The notes beneath the pieces are model-generated. The model was not told where the DNA came from. It worked only from the letters and a program-made list of their open reading frames with translations, and searched no databases. From positions 1-41,110 of the forward strand of contig JACSRR010000174.1 of assembly GCA_014879635.1 (NCBI GenBank): a DNA stretch of 41,110 bases, given 5' to 3'. The position numbers and the translations under genes are program-made. Source of the DNA: Ignavibacteriaceae bacterium. GTDB lineage: Bacteria; Bacteroidota; Ignavibacteria; Ignavibacteriales; Ignavibacteriaceae. Shown piece after piece: positions 19,301-27,681 of the stretch (the stretch's first letter is position 1; each line of letters begins with the position of its first letter).

Positions 19301-20307
19301 GTTCTTCTTGAAGTTGTTTTAGAAAAAGAATCTAATGAAGCAACTCCTTGTGCAGGGGAAGCAGGTTTTTCAGTTACAACGGGAAAGCTATTATTTGATT
19401 CGGTTTCAGAATCATCATCAAATGCGCTTAAGTCAATTTTTTGAAAAGGAGATTTACTGATGCCTGAAATTGGAGCACCCCCATCATTAGGTTTAGAAAC
19501 AGGGGAGTTTTCAGGTGAAGTTGATCCGCTATTTAATTTTTTTAATTCGGAATATAATTCAATAAATCTAAGGTCATCTTTGAAAATATCTTCGATATAA
19601 TTTGCAAGCAGGAGCGCCTTCCGGTAATTAAATTGCCCCTTTAACGCAAAAACTTTCAATAATTTAGCTTCGTTATGCTGATCTGATTTACTGCTATCGG
19701 CTATAATTTTATCACATGCACATTGAATATACCAGTACTCTTTATAAGTTAGGGCTTCCTTAGCCTTCTCTAATAGATTAACTTCTGATGTGATCAACTT
19801 ATTTAAGAATGTGCTCTTTTGAACAGTGAGAGACTTTATTAACTCTCTCAGCCGGTTTCGTTCCTTATTAAGATTATTATCAATTTTGAGGGCGGATTCC
19901 AAACACTTATTAGCTTCGGGAATATTATTATTCACCGTAAAACACTTGGCTTTAAGTTCAAAGGCGGTGTGTAGGTTATCGGCGCAATTTGTAAGAATAA
20001 AATCAATATCAATTAATGCGCTTGCAATCAATCCTGTAGAAAAAAGGATTTGAGCTCTATTAAGCCGGTTTAATGATGAGTATTCATTAACTTTTATTGC
20101 AATATCTGCATATTCAAGAGCCAATTCGGGTTTACCGGAAGCTAGCAAAACAGAGGAATATAACCTCAATATTTTTTCATCATTCAGCTGAGAATCAATT
20201 ATTTTCTCCAATAATTCAGCGGCTTCATGGCTATTGCCTGCCGAGAATAATTGAGTTGCCTGTGAAAAAGTTTCTTGAATATTTAACTTAACCGGATTTC
20301 CTGACAT
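16294..20307 (-). CDS. TPR plus triple CbxX/CfxQ (SpoVK-like) AAA+ ATPase
   Basis: N-terminal TPR-like helices, beta-rich middle region, then three AAA+ modules: Walker A GNPGTGKT / GGPGTGKT / GNPGTGKT, Walker B LLFIDEAYTL / TLFIDEAYSL / TLFIDEAYTL, and SRF(T) arginine-finger-like motifs in each. Confidence 0.93.
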   Translation of the reverse strand: MSGNPVKLNIQETFSQATQLFSAGNSHEAAELLEKIIDSQLNDEKILRLYSSVLLASGKPELALEYADIAIKVNEYSSLNRLNRAQILFSTGLIASALIDIDFILTNCADNLHTAFELKAKCFTVNNNIPEANKCLESALKIDNNLNKERNRLRELIKSLTVQKSTFLNKLITSEVNLLEKAKEALTYKEYWYIQCACDKIIADSSKSDQHNEAKLLKVFALKGQFNYRKALLLANYIEDIFKDDLRFIELYSELKKLNSGSTSPENSPVSKPNDGGAPISGISKSPFQKIDLSAFDDDSETESNNSFPVVTEKPASPAQGVASLDSFSKTTSRRTDFEAVKASKFRVFNARTFDLKENSGGGRKLYIHQFSEQSATFIGVEIIVLNPFFGKNFSVVEGYAIWYQNDIEAGRYDIEENFSPDNKFVTIFQSWGTNQPGFWFASQARVEIYLFSELVCTKWFLIGRSVIYDLEDFDITDIENILSSESQMADKASVDEIFKELDSFTGLNSVKQTMRDFVDYLNFIAERKKLGLKTKDNLSVNSVFLGNPGTGKTSVARVLGSIFKGMGVLSGGHIIECDRSAMVGQYVGETAQKTEKLIEDAMGGLLFIDEAYTLVKKGQANDFGQEAIDTLMKRMEDKSGEFAVIVAGYPDEMNDFLESNPGMKSRFTHTFNFEDYTPDEMLVIFTGMAEKEDYKLEEKAAELLKKEFTVLYRKRDKTFGNARLVRNLFDDAKMSLSKRYLKLPVSQRNQIMLTTITFEDIQEVFAQEEVKKFRSGIDEDKLNSALKRLNSLMGLSTVKKEINELVKIAKFYAETGQDIQNKFTDHVVFLGGPGTGKTTVARIMGEIYASLGLLPKGHLVETDRQNLVASFVGKTAEKTTEVVNSAIGGTLFIDEAYSLVKSGDSGGSDFGKEAIDTLLKRMEDDRGKFIVIAAGYTEDMERFLESNAGLQSRFTKFILFEDYTPAELMQITENLLTEKKLILGEDTKAKLTVYYNEKYRGRDKTFSNARFVRNIVETAARNHLLRLVDLPADERLSDNAKIVIPADIPEIAPKEATKKSSITQGDKNLLDAHLEELNRLTGLDEVKKSVEKLISSLKIAKLREERGLTVIRKSLHSVFLGNPGTGKTTVARLISSVYKELGVISKGHLVETDRSGLVAGYQGQTAQKTDEIIQKALGGTLFIDEAYTLSRGGNDFGQEAIDTLLKRMEDFKDDLVVIVAGYPNEMQNFLESNPGLSSRFTNFFMFEDYTPEQMLEISNVIAEKSGYKVDDSAVEELVNVFTNLYENRDINFGNARTVRNILFKAISNQEERILSLSDLKDEDLIKITVDDVRNLQ

Positions 20308-20360
20308 AATTCTTTTAACCGATAATTAAAGTATATTAAATTGAAATATAAATGTATTTA

Positions 20361-20397
20361 CCTTAAAAAAAAAGCGATGTTCAATGAACATCGCTTT
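20361..20397 (-). terminator. Intrinsic terminator downstream of groEL
   Basis: On the minus strand, AAAGCGATGTTC-ATT-GAACATCGCTTT is followed by TTTTTTAAGG. Confidence 0.85.
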
Positions 20398-20421
20398 AAT
20401 TTTCTCAAGAGAAATCGAATT

Positions 20422-22068
<1,647 letters not shown>

Positions 22069-22073
22069 TTAAA

Positions 22074-22373
22074 TTATTTATTAATAATAGCGAAAATATC
22101 GCTTTCACGCATGATCAAATACTCTGTTCCGTCAACGGTAACTTCAGTTCCTGAATATTTACCATAAAGAACTTTATCGCCAACTTTAACGGTCATTGAT
22201 ACAGTTTTACCGTCATCGGTTGATTTACCGGGACCTGCAGCAACAACAGTACCTTCAATTGGTTTTTCTTTTGCGGTATCGGGTAAGAAAAGACCGCTTT
22301 TTGTTTTTTCCTGAGCTTCCTCAGGTTTTACGATTATTCTATCACTTAATGGTGACAAATTAATTTGAGACAT
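22074..22373 (-). CDS. groS: Co-chaperonin GroES
   Basis: [31 protein letters not shown]...[14 protein letters not shown]...[13 protein letters not shown]. Confidence 0.99.
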   Translation of the reverse strand: MSQINLSPLSDRIIVKPEEAQEKTKSGLFLPDTAKEKPIEGTVVAAGPGKSTDDGKTVSMTVKVGDKVLYGKYSGTEVTVDGTEYLIMRESDIFAIINK

Positions 22374-22410
22374 TATATCCTCCGTTTTATTTAATCAATT
22401 TTTACTATTG

Positions 22411-22437
22411 TTAGCACTCAAAAATTGCGAGTGCTAA
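22411..22437 (-). promoter_or_regulatory. CIRCE operator (HrcA binding site) upstream of groES
   Basis: Exact TTAGCACTC-N9-GAGTGCTAA inverted repeat 38 bp upstream of the groES start. Confidence 0.97.
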
Positions 22438-22614
22438 TTTAAATGTTTTTTTTCAACTATGCAAGTTTTTTGCAGTATTAATGATTTTTTAACATTAAAA
22501 TATCATACCTGATTGGCTTATTGATTTTACTGATAAGACTTTGTCTTGTACTAAATATGGTTGTCACCAATCTGGAAAGAATTTTCTAAGTGGATAAAAG
22601 TAGCAAATTCAATA

Positions 22615-23042
22615 TTTGACTCCGGAGGTGTCACATATTAATTAAGATTTTAACCACCGAGCACACCGAGCACGCAGAGAGGAAAAGTTCTTGGATCGTA
22701 GTCCCGACCTGGTCGGAATTTCTACTCAATACCCACTGCAAGCGTAGCGAACTACCCACTAACTTTATTCACCACTAAGAGCACACAGAGGGGAAATGTG
22801 AAAAATACATTTTACTTTTTGATGCCGGAGGTGTCATATATTTGTAGAAAAAAAGAAAATTAGATTTGTTCGACCCCGGAGGCGGTCGCATATAATTGGA
22901 AAAATTATTTAGTGAGTAGACAAATTTAGTGTGTTGTGGAAGATTTAGTGGATAGAAAATTCAAATTATGACGCTGAAGGCGTCAAATGTTTGTAGAAAA
23001 TAGAATAATCTGATTTATGCGACACTGAAGGAGGTCGCATGT
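22615..23042. repeat. Cluster of five short imperfect hairpins (GACGCC-type and CGACC-type) including two composite units
   Basis: gactccggaggtgtc (22618-22632), gatgccggaggtgtc (22821-22835), cgaccccggaggcggtcg (22871-22888), gacgctgaaggcgtc (22970-22984), gcgacactgaaggaggtcgc (23019-23038). Confidence 0.8.
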
Positions 23043-23225
23043 TAAATTTATTCAAATTGATATAAATCTTAAGAATAATTTACTGTCCGGTCATTACGAT
23101 TTAACCTAATCCCGACCGGGTCGGGGCTAAGCACAATTTTTTAACCTAGAACACCCGCACCCCGAACCCCCAAACTTTCTCCTCTGCGTTCTCTGTTGGC
23201 TCTGCGGTTAGTAGATTAGTGGGTG
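22650..23225. repeat. Short ACCACCGAG/CACAGAG-type repeats in both orientations
   Basis: aaccaccgagcacaccgagcacgcagagaggaaaa (22652-22686), caccactaagagcacacagaggggaaa (22770-22796), and an inverted relative ctttctcctctgcgttctctgttggctctgcggttag (23176-23212). Confidence 0.6.
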
Positions 23226-23485
23226 AAGCGAAACGCATTTGACAAAAATGCAGGGTTGAGCTTGTGTGTTGCTCCAAAAGTATAGCGAGAATATAAATAA
23301 CTTTGAATTCCGCTCCCGTTCGGGTCGGAATCAAACCCCGAAACCCAAACATTTTATGTCGCTGATAAATCCAGTAATCTAATGTAGTAGCTTAAGCAGT
23401 AAACCTAAAGATAATAAGCCTCTTTAATATTAGACTAATTTCCACTATATTTATCTTTCAACTTTTTAAAAATAGGAATTTATTA

Positions 23486-24889
23486 ATGGCAATAAATTAT
23501 GATATAGCCGTTTTAGGTGGAGGACCGGGCGGGTATGTTGCTGCAATAAGAGCAGGTCAATTAGGATTTAAAACAGTAGTTATTGATAAAGATAATTTAG
23601 GTGGTGTTTGCCTTAATTGGGGTTGTATTCCCACAAAATCACTTTTAAAGAATGTTGAAATTTATGACAATTTAAAAAATCACTCTCAAGAATTTGGAAT
23701 TTCTTATACAGATTTAAGTATAGATTTTACTAAAGTGATTAAAAGAAGTAGGGATATTTCAGACAAAATCACAAAAAATGTTGAAATGCTTGTCAAGAAA
23801 AATAAAATTGACAGAATAAGGGGCACCGGTAAATTAAACAAGGAAAAAGAAATTGAAATTACCGATAAAGACGGTAAAAAATTAGAAAATATAAAAGCAA
23901 CACATATTATTATAGCCACAGGTGCAAGACCACGCATTGTTCCGGCAATTCCGGTAGATTATAAGAATATAATAACAAGTACGGAAGCAATGTCGCTAAG
24001 CGAACTTCCTTCAAGCATGGTAATAATAGGAGCAGGTGCAATAGGGATAGAATTTGCATATTTCTACTCTGTTCTTGGTACTAAAGTAACTGTTGTGGAA
24101 ATGTTGGATAGAATTCTACCTGTTGAAGATAAAGAAATTTCGTTAACTTTGGAAAAGAGCCTTAAAAAAAGAGGCATTGATATTTTAACCGGGGCACAAG
24201 TACTTTCTGCCGAAAATCAGAAGAAAAATGTTAAAGTTAAAATTAAAATTGGCGAGGAAGTTAAAGAAATTACAGCCGACAAAGTTTTAAGTGCTATCGG
24301 TGTAACCGGAAATATTGAAAACATAGGGCTTGAAGAAACAGGAGTTAAAACAGAAAGGGGGCATATTGTAGTTGATAAGTCAACTTACAAAACAAATGTT
24401 CCCGGAATTTACGCAATCGGAGATGTAATAGGAGCTCCTTGGTTAGCACATGTTGCTTCTGCTGAAGGGATTCACTGCGTTGAAAAAATAAAGGGTTTAC
24501 CGGTTCACAATGTTGATTATGATAATATACCGGGTTGTACTTACTGCCAGCCTCAAGTTGCAAGTATAGGTCTGACCGAAGAAAAGGCAAAAGAAGCCGG
24601 TTATGAATTAAAAATTGGAAAATTCCCGTTTATGGCAAGCGGAAAAGCATTTGCAATTGGAGAAAGAGAAGGATTTGTTAAACTTATTTTCGACAATAAG
24701 TATGGTGAGTTGCTGGGCGCTCACATTATCGGTTCCGAAGCAACTGAGATGATTGCAGAGTTAGGAATTGCACGAGCTCTTGAGGCAACTTACGAAACAA
24801 TTATTAAAACGGTGCACGCTCACCCTACGCTTTCAGAATCTGTTATGGAAGCTGCTGCTCAATCAAACGGCGAGGCTATTCATATCTAA
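23486..24889 (+). CDS. lpdA: Dihydrolipoyl dehydrogenase (E3)
   Basis: DIAVLGGGPGGYVAAIRAGQLG, redox GGVCLNWGCIPTKSLL, NAD-binding VIIGAGAIGIEFAYFY, C-terminal HAHPTLSESVMEAA. Confidence 0.98.
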   Translation: MAINYDIAVLGGGPGGYVAAIRAGQLGFKTVVIDKDNLGGVCLNWGCIPTKSLLKNVEIYDNLKNHSQEFGISYTDLSIDFTKVIKRSRDISDKITKNVEMLVKKNKIDRIRGTGKLNKEKEIEITDKDGKKLENIKATHIIIATGARPRIVPAIPVDYKNIITSTEAMSLSELPSSMVIIGAGAIGIEFAYFYSVLGTKVTVVEMLDRILPVEDKEISLTLEKSLKKRGIDILTGAQVLSAENQKKNVKVKIKIGEEVKEITADKVLSAIGVTGNIENIGLEETGVKTERGHIVVDKSTYKTNVPGIYAIGDVIGAPWLAHVASAEGIHCVEKIKGLPVHNVDYDNIPGCTYCQPQVASIGLTEEKAKEAGYELKIGKFPFMASGKAFAIGEREGFVKLIFDNKYGELLGAHIIGSEATEMIAELGIARALEATYETIIKTVHAHPTLSESVMEAAAQSNGEAIHI

Positions 24890-24893
24890 GCAG

Positions 24894-25532
24894 CTGAATT
24901 TTATTGATAGCGGAGTTGTTGAGTACGGAAAAGCTTGGCAGCTTCAAAAAAATATATATAATGATGTTCTTGAAGGGAGATCTCTTGATACCCTTATTTT
25001 TTTAGAGCATCCCCATACATATACTATGGGTAAAACAACCGATAAAAGTAATTTGACCGGAAGTGAAGAATTTCTAAAAAATAATAACATTGCAATATTT
25101 GAAATTGACAGGGGGGGTGATATAACTTATCACGGACCGGGTCAATTAGTTGGTTATCCTATCCTTAATTTAACGGGCTGGCTTGAAGATGCCCACAAGT
25201 ATTTAAGAAATCTTGAAGAGGTTTTGATTAAAACTTGCGTGGATTACGGTCTCACGGCAGGAAGAATTAAAGGGCTTACCGGTGTATGGATTGAAGATAG
25301 AAAAATTGCAGCAATAGGAATAAAAATTAGCAGGTGGGTAACAATGCATGGTTTTGCTTTTAATATTAATACTGATTTAAGTTTATTTGATGGTATCATT
25401 CCTTGCGGAATTAAAGATAAAAAAGTGACTTCTTTATCCGCAGAACTTAGAAAACAGGTCAATTTAATTGAGGTTAAAGAAAGAGTTTTAGAAAATTTCT
25501 TAACTATTTTCGAATATACTAATAAAAAATAG
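24894..25532 (+). CDS. lipB: Lipoyl(octanoyl) transferase LipB; start uncertain (non-ATG)
   Basis: LIFLEHPHTYTMGKTTD, IDRGGDITYHGPGQLVGYPILNL, RKIAAIGIKISRWVTMHGFAFNIN, FDGIIPCGIKDKKVTSL. The ORF track starts at TTG 24768 inside lpdA. LipB-like homology starts around NFIDSGVVEYGKAW, so CTG 24894 is a candidate. Confidence 0.9.
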   Translation: MNFIDSGVVEYGKAWQLQKNIYNDVLEGRSLDTLIFLEHPHTYTMGKTTDKSNLTGSEEFLKNNNIAIFEIDRGGDITYHGPGQLVGYPILNLTGWLEDAHKYLRNLEEVLIKTCVDYGLTAGRIKGLTGVWIEDRKIAAIGIKISRWVTMHGFAFNINTDLSLFDGIIPCGIKDKKVTSLSAELRKQVNLIEVKERVLENFLTIFEYTNKK

Positions 25533-25560
25533 TTAATTTAAACTTAATAAAAAGGTTAGA

Positions 25561-27660
25561 ATGGCAAAAGGTAAAATAGCCGAAAAAGAGTTGAAAAAGA
25601 ATGTTTCGACAAAAAATAGTTCGAATAATTCTAACAACGGCACAAGAAATAATTTTGATAAAGATTTTTTGAAAAATGTTTTATACTTTATGCAGCTTGC
25701 ACGAAGTATTGACAATAAGGCTATGAATCTTCTTAGACAGGGCAAATCCTTTTTTCATATAGCGGGTAGCGGGCATGAGGCTATTCAAGTTGCAGTTGCA
25801 TCACAATTAAACCCCAAAGTTGATTGGCTATTCCCTTATTATAGAGATTTAGCATTAGTTTTATACTCCGGGGTTACGGCAAAAGACTTTTTCTTACAAT
25901 GTTTTGGTAAGGCTGATGACCCGGCATGCGGTGGAAGACAACTTCCTTGCCACTTCGGAACAAGAAATCATATAAATATTCCTGCTCAATCATCACCAAC
26001 CGGAACGCAATTTTTACAAGCAACGGGTACTGCCTTAGCTTCCGTTAAACAAGGTATTAATTCCATCTCTTATGTCAGTTCCGGTGAGGGTACTACTTCT
26101 CAAGGTGAGTTTCATGAAGCCGTGAATTGGGCAAGTAGAGAAAAATTACCTGTACTCTTTGTAATTCAAAACAATAAATTTGCTATTTCGGTACCTGTTT
26201 CACAGCAGAGCGGCGGTGAAGGGCATTCAATTGCAAGCATGATGTCAGGATATGCTAACTTATTAAGAGTTAGAGTTGACGGAACTGATTTTTTTGAATC
26301 TTACACGGTAGTTGCAGAAGCGATAGAGTATATTAAATCTGGTAAAGGTCCTGTTTTGATTGAAGCTGAAACAGTTAGACTACTTTCTCACTCCTCTTCA
26401 GATGACCAGAAGAAATACAGGGATGAAGCAGAACTCAAAAGAGAAGCAGATCAAGACCCTATTCGTAAATTTTTAAATCATATTAAATTAAACGGTATTT
26501 TTACTCAAGAAGAGATTGAAGAAATTACCGACGGTATTTTTGACGAAATATCAGCTGCAGCAGACGAAGCAGAAAAAGCTGAAAACCCGAAAGCAGAAAC
26601 CGCTAGCCGTTATAATTTTGACGAAAGCGGACTTAAAGAAACCTTTGAATACGAAAAAAATCAACCGCAAGGTAAGTCGATCGTTATGGTTGATGCAATT
26701 AACCACGCTTTGAGTGAAGAGATGGAAAAAAACGAAAAGATTTATGTTTTCGGCGAAGATATTGCAGACGGAAAAGGAGGAGTATTCACTGCTACTAAAG
26801 GTTTATCTACTAAATATGGTGAAGCAAGAGTTTTTAATTCACCGTTAGCCGAAGCGAGTATCGTTGGAGTTGCAACCGGTATGGCTTTAGCCGGATTAAG
26901 GCCTGTTGTCGAAATTCAGTTTGGTGATTACATTTGGCCCGCATTTATGCAATATAAAGATGAATTGGCAACAATTAGATACAGGTCAAATAACGAGTGG
27001 TTTGCTCCCGTTGTTTCAAGAGTAGCAGTAGGCGGATACATTCACGGAGGTTTATATCACAGCCAAAATGTTGAGTCAATTTTCGCTCATGTGCCCGGTA
27101 TTTATATTGTTTATCCTTCAAATGCAGCAGATGCTAAAGGACTTCTCAAAACCGCAATGCGAATAAATGATCCCGTACTATTTTGCGAGCACAAAGGTTT
27201 GTACAGACAATCATTTGCTACAACTCCGGAACCCGATTCAGAATATATGATCCCTTTTGGTAAAGCAAAAATAGTTAGAGAGGGGAAAGATATTTCTGTA
27301 ATTTCTTACGGTGCTACAATGTGGGAAGCTGTTTTTGCCTCCCGTAGATTAGAAGACGAAGGCTTTTCGGTTGAAGTTATCGATATTAGAACAATTGTAC
27401 CGTTAGATGAAGAAACAATATATAATTCCGTAAAGAAAACAGGCAAGGCAATTGTCATTCATGAAGATACTTTGACTGCCGGGTTCGGAGCAGAAATTGC
27501 CGCAAGAATTTCAGAAAACTGTTTCAGATTTTTAGACGGACCAATAAAACGGTACGCCGCAAAAGATTCACATATTCCCTATGCTCCTGTTTTGGAAGCA
27601 GCTGTTCTGCCCACAAGGGAAGGAACATATTTAGCAATTAAAGAATTACTCAATTACTAA
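25561..27660 (+). CDS. 2-oxoacid (branched-chain/pyruvate) dehydrogenase E1, fused alpha and beta subunits
   Basis: N-terminal half E1-alpha (AGSGHEAIQVAVASQL, SSGEGTTSQGEFHEAVNWAS, VRVDGTD); C-terminal half E1-beta (INHALSEEMEKNEKIYVFGEDIADGKGGVF..., VEIQFGDYIWPAFMQ, AKDSHIPYAPVLE). Confidence 0.95.
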   Translation: MAKGKIAEKELKKNVSTKNSSNNSNNGTRNNFDKDFLKNVLYFMQLARSIDNKAMNLLRQGKSFFHIAGSGHEAIQVAVASQLNPKVDWLFPYYRDLALVLYSGVTAKDFFLQCFGKADDPACGGRQLPCHFGTRNHINIPAQSSPTGTQFLQATGTALASVKQGINSISYVSSGEGTTSQGEFHEAVNWASREKLPVLFVIQNNKFAISVPVSQQSGGEGHSIASMMSGYANLLRVRVDGTDFFESYTVVAEAIEYIKSGKGPVLIEAETVRLLSHSSSDDQKKYRDEAELKREADQDPIRKFLNHIKLNGIFTQEEIEEITDGIFDEISAAADEAEKAENPKAETASRYNFDESGLKETFEYEKNQPQGKSIVMVDAINHALSEEMEKNEKIYVFGEDIADGKGGVFTATKGLSTKYGEARVFNSPLAEASIVGVATGMALAGLRPVVEIQFGDYIWPAFMQYKDELATIRYRSNNEWFAPVVSRVAVGGYIHGGLYHSQNVESIFAHVPGIYIVYPSNAADAKGLLKTAMRINDPVLFCEHKGLYRQSFATTPEPDSEYMIPFGKAKIVREGKDISVISYGATMWEAVFASRRLEDEGFSVEVIDIRTIVPLDEETIYNSVKKTGKAIVIHEDTLTAGFGAEIAARISENCFRFLDGPIKRYAAKDSHIPYAPVLEAAVLPTREGTYLAIKELLNY

Positions 27661-27681
27661 ACAGAATTTTAAGGTAAAATA

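Noticed and set aside
22420-22500. Possible sigma70-like promoter (TTGCAT-N17-TAAATT) upstream of CIRCE on the minus strand
   Set aside because: Only about half of the positions match each box; too weak in AT-rich DNA.
22615-23042. Hairpin cluster as a CRISPR array
   Set aside because: Copies are imperfect, differ in type, and are not separated by uniform unique spacers; no cas genes nearby.
23146-23352. 68-aa reverse-strand ORF in the groES-lpdA gap
   Set aside because: It is made largely of the inverted CACAGAG-type repeat and palindrome sequence, and its translation looks like repeat read-through; no RBS or domain seen.
24345-24590. 81-aa antisense ORF inside lpdA
   Set aside because: Fully antisense to a well-supported gene, with no recognisable motif.
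24768-24881. N-terminal extension of the lipB ORF into lpdA
   Set aside because: Overlaps conserved lpdA C-terminal coding sequence (HAHPTLSESVMEAA), and its translation is not LipB-like.
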